The position numbers and the translations under genes were made by a program. The notes beneath the pieces were generated by a model. That model saw only the letters and a program-made list of their open reading frames with translations, ran no database searches and was not told the origin of the DNA. A DNA stretch of 64,000 nucleotides, taken from assembly GCF_001884185.1 (NCBI RefSeq), contig NZ_MAOE01000002.1, positions 1 through 64,000 on the forward strand, read 5' to 3'. Positions 38,502 through 46,372 of this stretch are shown here, one piece after another (position 1 is the stretch's first letter; every line of letters begins with the position of its first letter). The stretch is from Bacillus albus (lineage in GTDB: Bacteria > Bacillota > Bacilli > Bacillales > Bacillaceae_G).

Positions 38502-38989
38502 ACGAGAAGATACGCATTATTCCGTATGAAAGTACGTTTCAAGATGAAGTAGTAGATCTTATCGTTCATATTCAGCAAAAAGAGTACAATGTCTCCATTA
38601 CGAAAGAAGAGCAGCCAGACTTGCTTGAAATAGGAACATTTTATCAAAGGAATCATGGGAACTTTTGGGTAGCAACTTATAATGATAAAGTAGTTGGAAC
38701 AGTAGCTTTATTAGATATTGGGAACGATCAAGTAGCGTTAAGAAAAATGTTCGTAAAAAAAGAATTTCGCGGAAAAGAGTGGGGCGCATCATATAAGTTG
38801 CTCCAAACAGCAATTTCGTGGGCTGAGAATAAAAAGCTGAAAGATATTTACTTAGGAACGACACTGAAATTTTTAGCAGCGCATCGCTTTTATGAAAAGA
38901 ATGGTTTTCAAAGTGTGAGTATAGACGAGTTGCCGAAAAATTTTCCAGTGTTAGAGGTAGATAAGAAATTTTATAGGTACATTGTGTAA
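38498..38989 (+). CDS. GNAT acetyltransferase
   Basis: 163 residues: MNEKIRIIPYESTFQDEVVDLIVHIQQKEYNV, then NDKVVGTVALLDIGNDQVALRKMFVKKEFRGKEWGASYKLLQTAISWAENKKLKDIYLGTTLKFLAAHRFYEKNGFQSVSIDELP, a complete GNAT core with acetyl-CoA loop RGKEWG. The substrate is not known. ATG 38498 overlaps the stop of the preceding acetyltransferase, with GAAGGAGA upstream; both are likely made from one mRNA. Two unrelated GNAT proteins in one operon suggests a shared condition rather than shared substrate. Confidence 0.88.
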   Translation: MNEKIRIIPYESTFQDEVVDLIVHIQQKEYNVSITKEEQPDLLEIGTFYQRNHGNFWVATYNDKVVGTVALLDIGNDQVALRKMFVKKEFRGKEWGASYKLLQTAISWAENKKLKDIYLGTTLKFLAAHRFYEKNGFQSVSIDELPKNFPVLEVDKKFYRYIV

Positions 38990-39018
38990 AAGGTCATTCC
39001 GAAATGGCCTTTTTTTAC
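38988..39018 (+). terminator. Terminator of the GNAT pair
   Basis: AAAAGGTCATT and ATGGCCTTTT arms with one mismatch, then T residues. Confidence 0.82.
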
Positions 39019-39065
39019 GAACTAAAATAGGAAAAATGGTATAATTTAGGTTAGGGGGTGAGTGT

Positions 39066-39470
39066 ATGAATTTTCCGATTCAAAGAAGTAAATCGGTAGT
39101 CATTTTCGTTTGTCTCACGTTAGCTTTTATGTTTGTATATCCACTCGTCATGATTATCGCAAATAAAGAACAGTGGATGTCAGCGTTAATTGGAATGGGT
39201 TTATGCTTCCTTGTAAATGTACCACTCGTTTGGGAAGTATTTATTAAACAGCATAAAGTAGAAAATGGTGTATTAAAGTACGGTATTTTAAATGACGATA
39301 TCGTATTGAAAGAGATAAGAATCATTCGCCAAGTTGGGAAAAATCTTGAAATTACGACGAATGCGTATAAAGTACATATGGTTGCGATGCCGCAAGATAT
39401 GAATGAATTTTTGGCGCTTATTGAGAAAGAGAATCCAAATGTAAAAATAGAAATGGCAGGTAAGAAATGA
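39066..39470 (+). CDS. Two-helix membrane protein with PH-like (YdbS-type) domain
   Basis: 134 residues. Two N-terminal hydrophobic helices (VVIFVCLTLAFMFVYPLVMII and ALIGMGLCFLVNVPLVWEVFI), then a soluble beta-rich tail (HKVENGVLKYGILNDDIVLKEIRIIRQVGKNLEITTNAYKVHMVAMPQDMNEFLALI) with the VENGVLKY... and final helix pattern of bacterial PH domains. Such proteins sit in the cytoplasmic membrane with the PH-like domain inside; function unknown. It overlaps the next gene by 4 bases. Confidence 0.78.
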   Translation: MNFPIQRSKSVVIFVCLTLAFMFVYPLVMIIANKEQWMSALIGMGLCFLVNVPLVWEVFIKQHKVENGVLKYGILNDDIVLKEIRIIRQVGKNLEITTNAYKVHMVAMPQDMNEFLALIEKENPNVKIEMAGKK

Positions 39471-39649
39471 AATATGTAAAACCTTTGTTTTGTTTGGAAA
39501 TATTGCTGGTGATTGTTATTTGCACTAGGGGATATATGAAATGGGATCTGCCCTTATATGTACCGATATTAATAGGTACTATTGCAGTGGCGCTTTTATA
39601 TTATTTTCATTTTCAGCAAACAAAAAGCAAGAAAAGTAGCTCTATATAG
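39467..39649 (+). CDS. Small membrane protein (60 aa)
   Basis: Two hydrophobic stretches (LFCLEILLVIVICTRGYM and VPILIGTIAVALLYYFHF) joined by a short polar turn, then a Lys/Ser tail. No family recognised. The ATG overlaps the stop codon of the PH-like protein (ATGA), which strongly supports it as a real, co-translated gene; the pair may form a membrane complex. A lipoprotein gene follows 16 bases downstream. Confidence 0.7.
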   Translation: MKYVKPLFCLEILLVIVICTRGYMKWDLPLYVPILIGTIAVALLYYFHFQQTKSKKSSSI

Positions 39650-39665
39650 TGCAGGAGGGGTAGAG

Positions 39666-40100
39666 ATGAAAAAAGTCCTTATGTTGTTTATGCTTCTGGT
39701 AGCGGCATCCTTTCTTGTAATAGGGTGTAGTGAGAAGAAGGAAAAGGCTAATATGAACTTAGAAAAGGCACAAAAGGTTGAGATTGAATCACTTACAGAT
39801 TCAAGTGATAAAAAAGTAATTACCGATAAGAAAGAAATTGAAAAGCTGTTTGAAGCAATGCAAATGGATAAGTGGGAAATGCAGTCGGCTCCTTTAGATA
39901 CTCCGCAAGGGAAAACATTTAAAATGTATCAAGAAGATACACCAAAATTATCGGAGTCGAGTAAAGGTAAAAAGGAATTAGATGAAATTGGTACGATGAC
40001 AGTGTATAAAGATGTCCCGTATGTTGAAGTTGAAATGAAAAATAAGAAAATGAGTTTTAAAGTGCCAGAAGATGTTGCGAAAGAGTTATTACAGTATTAA
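39666..40100 (+). CDS. Small lipoprotein, unknown function
   Basis: 144 residues. Lipoprotein signal MKKVLMLFMLLVAASFLVIGC, lipobox VIGC. The mature part is Lys/Glu-rich and soluble (KEIEKLFEAMQMDKWEMQSAPLDTPQGKTFKMYQEDT), reminiscent of small YhfM-like or inhibitor-fold lipoproteins, but I do not recognise the family. GGAGGGG lies 7 bases before the ATG. It is the last gene of the 39.07-40.10 kb three-gene unit, ahead of a terminator. Confidence 0.78.
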   Translation: MKKVLMLFMLLVAASFLVIGCSEKKEKANMNLEKAQKVEIESLTDSSDKKVITDKKEIEKLFEAMQMDKWEMQSAPLDTPQGKTFKMYQEDTPKLSESSKGKKELDEIGTMTVYKDVPYVEVEMKNKKMSFKVPEDVAKELLQY

Positions 40101-40137
40101 AAAAACGCTCGGAGAACATCCCGAGCGTTTTTATTAT
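40100..40137. terminator. Bidirectional terminator between lipoprotein gene and ampS
   Basis: AAAAAACGCTCGG and CCGAGCGTTTTT arms; serves both converging genes. Confidence 0.9.
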
Positions 40138-41252
40138 TATTTTAAGTTCTCTGGATTTAAAGCTTCTAATTCAGGCACAACGAAGCGTCCGTCTTTACGG
40201 ATTAGTACGTCGTCGAAGTAAATTTCACCGCCGCCGTATTCAGGGCGCTGAATGCATACTAAATCCCAGTGAATGTTCGAGTTGTTGCCGTTCCATGCAT
40301 CGTCGTAAGCTTGTCCAGGAGTGAAGTGGAAGCTGCCATCGATTTTTTCATCGAATAGGATGTCTCCCATTGGATGTAAGATGTATGGGTTTACGCCGAT
40401 TGCGAACTCACCAACGTAGCGTGCACCTTCGTCTGTATCGAAAATTTTGTTAATGCGTTCTGTATCGTTTGCAGTTGCTTCAACGATTTGACCGTTCTCA
40501 AACTTAAGTTGTACATTTTCAAATGTATAACCGTTGTAAGGAGATGGTGTGTTGTAAGAAACTGTACCGTTAACAGAATCGCGAACTGGTGCAGAATATA
40601 CTTCACCGTCTGGAATGTTTAAATGACCAGAGCATTTAATAGCTGGAATGTCTTTAATAGAGAATGTTAAATCAGTTCCAGGACCAGTTAGGCGAACTTT
40701 GTCTGTTTTATTCATTAATGTAACAAGGCTATCCATCGCCTTATCCATTTTGCCATAGTCTAAGTTACAAACTTCGAAGTAGAAGTCTTCGAAAGCTTCA
40801 GTGCTCATTTTAGCAAGCTGCGCCATAGAAGCATTTGGGTAGCGAAGCACAACCCAGCGTGTTTTCGGAACACGGATGTCTCTATGAACTTTTTTACCAA
40901 CTGTTTGACCGTGAATTTGCATTCTTTCACTTGGTACGTCAGCTTGTTCGTTAATGTTATCGCCAGAGCGAAGACCGATATAAGCGTCCATATCTTTCAT
41001 TACGCTTGCTTCATATGCAGCGATTTGTTCAAAATGTTCTTCAGTAGCACCCATTAATAAAGAGCGATCTACTTGATGATCTTTTAAAGAAACGAATGGG
41101 AAACCACCAGCTGCATATGCTTCTTTTACAAGTGCAGTTACAAGTTCTTTTTGTAAGCCAAAGTTTTCAATTAATACTTTTTCGCCTTTTTGTAAGCGGA
41201 TAGAGTAGTTAATTAAATTGTATGCTAACTTTTCAATGCGTGGATCTTTCAT
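40137..41252 (-). CDS. ampS: M29 thermophilic-type aminopeptidase AmpS
   Basis: 371 residues of the M29 metallopeptidase family: LAYNLINYSIRLQKGEKVLIE at the N-terminus, CSGHLNIPDGEVYSAPVRDSVNGTVSYNTPS (metal-binding Glu), and ILHPMGDILFDEKIDGSFHFTPGQAYDDAWNGNNSNIHWDLV with metal His/Asp and catalytic residues. A cytosolic dimeric enzyme removing N-terminal residues with broad specificity. A GGAGG precedes the ATG on the minus strand. Its own promoter faces ytxG. Confidence 0.95.
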   Translation of the reverse strand: MKDPRIEKLAYNLINYSIRLQKGEKVLIENFGLQKELVTALVKEAYAAGGFPFVSLKDHQVDRSLLMGATEEHFEQIAAYEASVMKDMDAYIGLRSGDNINEQADVPSERMQIHGQTVGKKVHRDIRVPKTRWVVLRYPNASMAQLAKMSTEAFEDFYFEVCNLDYGKMDKAMDSLVTLMNKTDKVRLTGPGTDLTFSIKDIPAIKCSGHLNIPDGEVYSAPVRDSVNGTVSYNTPSPYNGYTFENVQLKFENGQIVEATANDTERINKIFDTDEGARYVGEFAIGVNPYILHPMGDILFDEKIDGSFHFTPGQAYDDAWNGNNSNIHWDLVCIQRPEYGGGEIYFDDVLIRKDGRFVVPELEALNPENLK

Positions 41253-41439
41253 ATGTAAAGCCTCCCTACTAATTATGTATCCTCCTCTATTGTAACCTAC
41301 TTAGTGGAATTTGTTGAATCATTTATGTTAAAGTTAACGAATAAGTATGAAAATTCTAATGAAAAGATAGGGATTAGAACGAAACGGAAAATGATTGTAT
41401 AATAGGAGAAAGTAAGAAAAAGATAAAGGAAGTGATGAA

Positions 41440-41952
41440 ATGCAAGTTCTTTTATATGTAAGTGCGGCTATTATCGCGGTTGCTTTCGCTGTATTAGTAG
41501 TGTATGTGTGCAGAACGTTGTTATCGGTTCAGAAGACGTTAGAAAACGTTGCAAGCACGTTAGAAGGTTTAGAAAAGCAAATGCAAGGGATTAGCGTAGA
41601 GACGGAGCAATTATTACATAAAACAAATGCGTTAGCTGATGACATTCAACAGAAGTCACAATCGTTAAATAAAGTAGTATCTGGTGTAGATGGAATTGGA
41701 ACGACAATCCATTCTTTAAATACGAAACTTCGGAATGTATCAGAGTCTGTTACGGACGAAATTGAAAATAATGCGGATAAAGTAGCGCAAGTTGTACAGT
41801 GGAGTAGCGCAGCAATTGAAGTATACAACCATTATCGTGCGTCAAGACAAGAGAAAAAGGTTGAAAAAGAAGAGCGTAAATTAGAAAGACTTGAGAAAAA
41901 AGCTGAAAAGAAAGAGAAGCGCTCTAGACTTCGTATGAGAGGTGAATCGTGA
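41440..41952 (+). CDS. ytxG: YtxG-like DUF948 membrane protein
   Basis: 170 residues: one N-terminal membrane helix (VLLYVSAAIIAVAFAVLVVYVC), then a long coiled coil with heptad-like Leu/Val (TLENVASTLEGLEKQMQGISVETEQLLHKTNALADDIQQKSQSLNKVVSGVDGIG) and a Lys/Glu/Arg-rich tail. DUF948 proteins are general-stress-linked in B. subtilis (ytxGHJ under sigma-B and sigma-H). The usual middle gene ytxH is absent here: ytxJ overlaps the stop by one base. Confidence 0.88.
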   Translation: MQVLLYVSAAIIAVAFAVLVVYVCRTLLSVQKTLENVASTLEGLEKQMQGISVETEQLLHKTNALADDIQQKSQSLNKVVSGVDGIGTTIHSLNTKLRNVSESVTDEIENNADKVAQVVQWSSAAIEVYNHYRASRQEKKVEKEERKLERLEKKAEKKEKRSRLRMRGES

Positions 41953-42278
41953 TGAATATGACAAAAGTTGAAACAATTGAAGAGCTTGAAGTATTAGTAG
42001 AAAAAAACGAACCTTATGTTCTTTTTAAACATAGTACGACATGCCCGATTAGTCATGGTGCCTATACAGAATTTCAAGTGTATTGTAGTGAAGAAAGAGC
42101 GGTACCAGCGTATTACTTATACGTACAGGATGCGAGAGATGTTTCGAATCGTGTTGCGGAGCAGTACAGCATTAAACATGAATCACCGCAAGTGTTATAC
42201 ATAAAAGATGGGATGGTAGTATGGAATACGTCTCATTGGAACATTAAAAAAGCCGCTTTAGAAGAGAATATTAAGTAA
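41952..42278 (+). CDS. ytxJ: Bacillithiol-system thioredoxin-like protein YtxJ
   Basis: 108 residues of the monothiol bacilliredoxin-like family DUF2847: YVLFKHSTTCPISHGAYTEFQVYC, with the single active-site Cys of TCPIS, and a cis-proline region ESPQVLYIKDG. It is thought to reduce bacillithiol-mixed disulfides. ATG 41952 overlaps the ytxG stop (TGATG), with AGAGGTGA seven bases upstream; GTG 41949 is the alternative start. Followed by a terminator. Confidence 0.9.
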   Translation: MNMTKVETIEELEVLVEKNEPYVLFKHSTTCPISHGAYTEFQVYCSEERAVPAYYLYVQDARDVSNRVAEQYSIKHESPQVLYIKDGMVVWNTSHWNIKKAALEENIK

Positions 42279-42279
42279 A

Positions 42280-42314
42280 AAGAAGCAAGCTAAAGGTGCT
42301 TGCTTCTTTTTTTT
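42280..42314 (+). terminator. Terminator of ytxG-ytxJ
   Basis: AAGAAGCAAGC and GCTTGCTTCTT arms, then a T run. Confidence 0.9.
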
Positions 42315-42395
42315 GTTTTTGTTGAAATATATTTAATGGTACACTGTTATTAGTTCAAATTAAATAACTAGATTGTTGAAAGTAGGTTTTAAGTA

Positions 42396-43412
42396 ATGAA
42401 GAAAATGGCATTATCTTTCGCGGTCGTAAGTTTATTACTAGGAGCTTGTAGTAATGATACGATTAGTAAGAAGGATGAAGTTATACAGAAAGATACGAAA
42501 GAAAAAAGTATGATTCCGAGAACTGCTGTTTCTAAAGATTATTATAGAACTGTAATTCCTTTAAAAGAACAAAAGGTTATCAATACAGCTAATATAAAAA
42601 CAAATTCTAAATTAGATTTAGCAGAGTATGAAAATGGTTTAATGAATATTGCAAAAGAGCAATTTGATACAGAAAATCACGTACTACAATTAAATCAGTA
42701 TATCCCTGAGAAGTTAGTTGATGAGCTAGTCGCGAAAGTGGAAGCGCCAGTTTTGACAAATATTATAGAGCAAGACTATTTCGGGAAACAGAATTCAAAT
42801 GAATTAAGTTTATCTGGTGTTGTGATTGGGTTAGCAATGTCGTCAACTGTATCAAATGAAGAAGCAATGTCTAAGGGTACTGAAGTTGCTGGACAACTTA
42901 TAGAAGCTATCAATAAAAATGACAAGTATAACAAATCTCCAATTACGTTTGCGATCTTTAAGCAAGAAAGTACGAGTTCTTTAAAAAATGGTACATATAT
43001 TGCTAGTGCTACTGTTCAAAAGAATAATACGAACCTTGGAAATTGGAGTACGATCGATGAGCAAGCGTATTCATATCCTTCTGATGAATTTACAAAAGCA
43101 CATGGGGAAGATAATAAAAAAATAGCTGACTTTGCTGAGGTAATGAAAGGTTTTTCTACTGGAGATTTTATCCCAGTAAATGCTAAAGTTTTTTATAAGA
43201 AAAATCAAATGGATACATTAAATATGAATATTGTTATTAAATATAACGGTAAAACAGAATTAATGGCTCTTACTCAATTGGCTGCTCAAAGTATGTTAGA
43301 AAAATTACCTAAAGATGCGAAAGTGCAATTGCAGGTAAAGTCTGAGAGTAAAATCGAGGCAATTATTATAAAAGAGAAAAACAGCGATAAACCGTTTGTT
43401 TCCTTCTTGTAA
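42396..43412 (+). CDS. CamS-family sex-pheromone-like lipoprotein
   Basis: 338 residues. Signal MKKMALSFAVVSLLLGACS with lipobox LGAC. DYYRTVIPLKEQK, LDLAEYENGLMNIAKEQFDTENHVLQLNQYIPEKLVDEL and LSGVVIGLAMSS align with the CamS family (B. subtilis YerH, enterococcal cAM373 precursor). In Firmicutes the usual camS-like gene sits by pcrA-ligA; this copy lies instead between ytxJ and the aroA relic, so it may be a second, accessory copy. In CamS the N-terminal signal peptide can be processed into a pheromone; whether that happens here is unknown. Confidence 0.8.
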   Translation: MKKMALSFAVVSLLLGACSNDTISKKDEVIQKDTKEKSMIPRTAVSKDYYRTVIPLKEQKVINTANIKTNSKLDLAEYENGLMNIAKEQFDTENHVLQLNQYIPEKLVDELVAKVEAPVLTNIIEQDYFGKQNSNELSLSGVVIGLAMSSTVSNEEAMSKGTEVAGQLIEAINKNDKYNKSPITFAIFKQESTSSLKNGTYIASATVQKNNTNLGNWSTIDEQAYSYPSDEFTKAHGEDNKKIADFAEVMKGFSTGDFIPVNAKVFYKKNQMDTLNMNIVIKYNGKTELMALTQLAAQSMLEKLPKDAKVQLQVKSESKIEAIIIKEKNSDKPFVSFL

Positions 43413-43442
43413 AAAAGACAGTGTTTAAACTGTCTTTTTTTA
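43411..43442 (+). terminator. Terminator of the camS-like gene
   Basis: AAAAAGACAG and CTGTCTTTTTT arms around TGTTTAAA. Confidence 0.9.
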
Positions 43443-43509
43443 TTTTAAATGAAAGTGTGTTATGACGGGTGAACCAAATCAAATTCAAAAAAAGTAAGAG
43501 GTAAATAAT

Positions 43510-43989
43510 ATGAACTTAAAAGATTTAAAAAATAAACATATTAAGTATGATTGGAAAACTATTTTTGTAGGTGTCCAAGAAAATTATTTTAGTAAAGACG
43601 TTATTTCTGATTATGCAGTAGAATTAATGGGAATTGGTGATGAAAGCGAGTTTGTTAATGAACTTACATGGGGAGTCTCTAATGAAGATATAGGCAAGAT
43701 AATGTTAGAAATAAAAACTAATTATTTTCCTCAATTAGATGAAGAAAGCAAAATGTTAGTGGAGGAAAAAAGAAAACTAAGATTTGTTTGTTTATCTGAA
43801 ATAAAAGAAAGATGTAAAGAAGAGAATAAGTTATTAAATGAAATTGCAGAGTTTTATGGAAACAATCACTACCCAGAAGATATGGTGAGTTTTGTTAATT
43901 ATATGCCTCAAGAAGTTCCAACTACGAAAGAAGATATGTTGAATAGGTTTGGGGAATTTTTGAAATTAGAGGAAATGCGTTATAGTTAG
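43510..43989 (+). CDS. DUF2247-like protein
   Basis: 159 residues, acidic and soluble. The pattern YDWKTIFVGVQENYFSKDVISDYAVELM ... YFPQLDEESKMLVEEKRKLRFVCLSEIKE ... LLNEIAEFYGNNHYPEDMVSFVNYMP resembles DUF2247, a family that occurs among putative immunity proteins. No toxin is adjacent. It is noticeably AT-rich compared with its neighbours and its stop is directly followed by the aroA relic, which suggests that this segment was inserted into the ytxJ-aroA-ccpA region. Confidence 0.62.
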   Translation: MNLKDLKNKHIKYDWKTIFVGVQENYFSKDVISDYAVELMGIGDESEFVNELTWGVSNEDIGKIMLEIKTNYFPQLDEESKMLVEEKRKLRFVCLSEIKERCKEENKLLNEIAEFYGNNHYPEDMVSFVNYMPQEVPTTKEDMLNRFGEFLKLEEMRYS

Positions 43990-43991
43990 TG

Positions 43992-44121
43992 TCTGAAAAT
44001 GGAAAAATAAAATTTATTGAAATTAATGGTGATGGAAATCAGTATTTTATTGTGGGACCATGCGCAGTGGAAAGTTATAAACAAATATATTAAGTTGCTG
44101 AAGCAATGAAAGAACGCCGCG
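43992..44121 (+). pseudogene. aroA: Relic of aroA (DAHP synthase)
   Basis: Read in frame from 43992: SENGKIKFIEINGDGNQY, then FIVGPCAVESYKQIY, a TAA stop at 44091, then VAEAMKERR. This matches the DAHP synthase part of Bacillus AroA (VDIKGEKIGDG..., FIVGPCAVESYEQ, VAEVA). The GPCAVES loop is diagnostic. The N-terminal chorismate mutase domain and everything after about 40 residues are missing. In B. subtilis aroA lies between ytxJ and ccpA, exactly the position here, so this is the decayed native gene and not a random hit. Confidence 0.8.
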
Positions 44122-44280
44122 TAATACGCTCCACACTTCCGCTGTATCGATTGTAAAGGGAGAAACCTATTTCCCCTTTACATTGTCGATGTAACGCATT
44201 CCACAGCAGGATGTGATCTTCTATTGCCAATTGTGGAATACTTCCAGATCCAGCGCATCAAATTCCTATCATTGTCGATT
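44122..44280. other. Non-coding interval with nested inverted repeats
   Basis: TGTAAAGGG (44152-44160) pairs with CCCTTTACA (44174-44182), and ATTCCACA (44198-44205) with TGTGGAAT (44232-44239). No gene is seen. The first hairpin could be the old terminator of aroA or part of an unrecognised small repeat. Confidence 0.45.
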
Positions 44281-44281
44281 T

Positions 44282-44375
44282 TTGTTGGTAAGTCGATATA
44301 TTTGGAAAATCGCTGATATATTTCGAGTTGCGGTTGATATATTCGAAAAATAGCCGATATAAATTTCATTTACCA
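44282..44375 (+). repeat. GATATA-phased intergenic repeat, full copy c
   Basis: GATATA at 44295, 44315, 44336 and 44356: spacings 20, 21 and 20 bp. Leader TTGTTGGTAAGTC precedes; spacers are of the GAAAATCGC and GAGTTGCG types in alternation, as in copy b. Confidence 0.75.
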
Positions 44376-44655
44376 TCGTACAGCTTAAAATAAGGTTTCT
44401 ACTTGTGGGATATCTATATTTTTACAAAAAATGCCCTTTTTTTCATAAAAAATACGAAAATACGAGAAAAGAAGCGAATTTTTTCGAAACTTTTGCGGGA
44501 AAATATTGTATGAGCCTGCGTTTTTATCGTATCATTAGTAAAAGGAAGAACTCGGGACGATTGGTGGCATCTGCAAATAGAGTTGATGTCTTTTTTTCAT
44601 TCAAGTAACCGATACATAAAAATAGATAACAAAAATAGAAGGAGTGTGCGATGAG
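44376..44655 (+). promoter_or_regulatory. ccpA upstream region
   Basis: A 280-bp AT-rich stretch with no supported gene. It must contain the ccpA promoter; I do not see a clear consensus -35/-10 pair. A 67-codon frame at 44405 has no RBS and a composition unlike protein. Confidence 0.4.
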
Positions 44656-45654
44656 ATGAACGTAACAATATATGATGTAGCGCGCGAAGCGAACGTTTCA
44701 ATGGCTACCGTATCACGCGTTGTGAACGGTAATCCAAATGTAAAGCCTACAACAAGAAAGAAAGTATTAGAAGCAATTGATCGTTTAGGCTACCGCCCAA
44801 ATGCGGTAGCACGTGGACTAGCAAGTAAGAAGACAACTACAGTAGGTGTTATTATTCCTGATATCTCCAATACGTTTTATGCAGAACTTGCTCGTGGAAT
44901 TGAAGATATCGCAACAATGTACAAATATAACATCATTTTAAGTAACTCTGACCAAAACAAAGAGAAAGAGTTCCATTTATTAAATACGATGCTTGGAAAA
45001 CAAGTGGACGGAATTGTTTTCATGGGTGAAGATATTACAGACATTCACATTGAAGAATTCAAAAAGTCTCCAGTACCAATCGTATTAGCAGCGTCATTTG
45101 ATGAGCAAAATGAAACGCCATCAGTAAATATTGATTACACACAAGCAGCTTACGACGCAATGAAGCACTTTATTGAGCAAGGACATAAGCGTATCGGTTT
45201 CGTCTCTGGTCCTTTCATTGATAAAGCGGGAAGCGCGAAGAAGTTACAAGGTTATAAAAAAGCTTTAGAAGAAGCAGGTATTTCATATGATGAAAATCTT
45301 GTGATTGATGGAGATTACACATATGATTCAGGTATCGAGGCATTCGAAAAGCTTTGGGGCCTTGATGGCAAGCCAACAGCGATCTTTGTATCCTCTGACG
45401 AAATGGCACTAGGTGTAATTCATGCAGCACAAGATGCTGGATTAAACGTACCAACTGATGTAGAAGTACTTGGTTTCGATAATACACGCCTTGCATTAAT
45501 GGTTCGTCCACAACTTTCAACAGTTGTACAACCAATGTATGATATTGGTGCAGTAGCAATGCGTCTATTAACAAAGTATATGAACAAAGAAAAAGTGGAA
45601 GATCACACTGTTATCTTACCTCACCGTATCCAATTTAGAGATTCAACGAAGTAA
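44656..45654 (+). CDS. ccpA: Catabolite control protein A
   Basis: 332 residues of the LacI/GalR family, clearly Ccp[73 protein letters not shown] is nearly identical to the B. subtilis protein. With HPr-Ser46-P as corepressor it binds cre sites to control carbon catabolite repression and activation, acsA and acu genes being known targets in Bacillus. ATG 44656 is the family start; GGAG lies 11 bases upstream. The usual partner aroA is reduced to a fragment upstream. Confidence 0.98.
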   Translation: MNVTIYDVAREANVSMATVSRVVNGNPNVKPTTRKKVLEAIDRLGYRPNAVARGLASKKTTTVGVIIPDISNTFYAELARGIEDIATMYKYNIILSNSDQNKEKEFHLLNTMLGKQVDGIVFMGEDITDIHIEEFKKSPVPIVLAASFDEQNETPSVNIDYTQAAYDAMKHFIEQGHKRIGFVSGPFIDKAGSAKKLQGYKKALEEAGISYDENLVIDGDYTYDSGIEAFEKLWGLDGKPTAIFVSSDEMALGVIHAAQDAGLNVPTDVEVLGFDNTRLALMVRPQLSTVVQPMYDIGAVAMRLLTKYMNKEKVEDHTVILPHRIQFRDSTK

Positions 45655-45660
45655 GTATAA

Positions 45661-45690
45661 AAAAGCTCACAGCGATTGCTGTGAGCTTTT
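45661..45690. terminator. Bidirectional terminator after ccpA
   Basis: AAAAGCTCACAGC and its exact reverse complement around GATT; the 3' arm overlaps the stop of the converging gene. Confidence 0.92.
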
Positions 45691-46063
45691 ATTCGTATTC
45701 GGGATAGTATTTTTGTACGACTGTATCTACCGTTTCATTTTTATTAACGTGTAAAAATCTTGCGTATAATTCTTTTCCAGTTTCAAATGGTGTATCGTCT
45801 AATTCAAACACATGCAACAGTTTTCGAAACGTCCATGTTATTTGCTCATCGTACATATTATCGTACGTATGCTCAGACTGTATAGCGATCTGTTCACCTA
45901 GTGCATGAGCTTCTTCCAAACTGCTTGCTTTAACAAGAATAATACTCTCTTCAAAAAGTGTATCGTGATTCTTTTCATAATGCTCATCAATTTTCGTAGG
46001 ATTAGGCTCACCAGAATGAACAGATTCAAACAATAATTTTACAGCATACATATTATGCTGCAT
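45689..46063 (-). CDS. DUF4288-like protein
   Basis: 124 residues: MYAVKLLFESVHSGEPNPTKIDEHYEKNHDTLFEESIILVKASSLEEAHALGEQIA, a pattern seen in the DUF4288 family of Bacilli. It is acidic and soluble, with no signal peptide; role unknown. The start at 46063 has AAGGTGA three bases upstream and overlaps the 3' end of the preceding membrane-protein gene by 11 bases, implying one transcript. Confidence 0.72.
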   Translation of the reverse strand: MQHNMYAVKLLFESVHSGEPNPTKIDEHYEKNHDTLFEESIILVKASSLEEAHALGEQIAIQSEHTYDNMYDEQITWTFRKLLHVFELDDTPFETGKELYARFLHVNKNETVDTVVQKYYPEYE

Positions 46064-46289
46064 GTTTCACCTTATAAATAATACTTGCGACAAGCGAAGC
46101 AGGTATTGTAAATACGTTACTTTGGTAATGGTAATGTACTTGAGATTCTTCATAAGACATGTTGTCATATAATTCGTTTTGTGACACATTCATTTTCTTC
46201 TGTTTTTCTTTGAGTATTTTAATGTAGTTATACTGTATTGGGACGAGAATGATGAAATAAGCTAATACGATTAGTGAAATCCAAATCAT
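46053..46289 (-). CDS. Small membrane-anchored protein (78 aa)
   Basis: One N-terminal membrane helix (MIWISLIVLAYFIILVPIQYNYI), then a charged, helical region (KILKEKQKKMNVSQNELYDNMSYEESQVHYHYQS) and a second weakly hydrophobic segment near the end. No family recognised. ATG 46289 has GGGAG eight bases upstream. Overlaps the DUF4288 gene, so the pair is probably co-translated. Confidence 0.65.
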   Translation of the reverse strand: MIWISLIVLAYFIILVPIQYNYIKILKEKQKKMNVSQNELYDNMSYEESQVHYHYQSNVFTIPASLVASIIYKVKHAA

Positions 46290-46372
46290 TATGAACACTC
46301 CCTTATAAAGAATATTTGTATATGATAATTATATCAATTAATAGAAAAAATAACCATTTTTTTAGTGGGAGA

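Noticed and set aside
44405-44608. 67-aa frame upstream of ccpA
   Set aside because: No RBS, basic and Phe-rich low-plausibility sequence in AT-rich DNA; no sign of coding.
45215-45574. 119-aa minus-strand frame inside ccpA
   Set aside because: Lies within ccpA, with no RBS and Leu/His-rich shadow composition.
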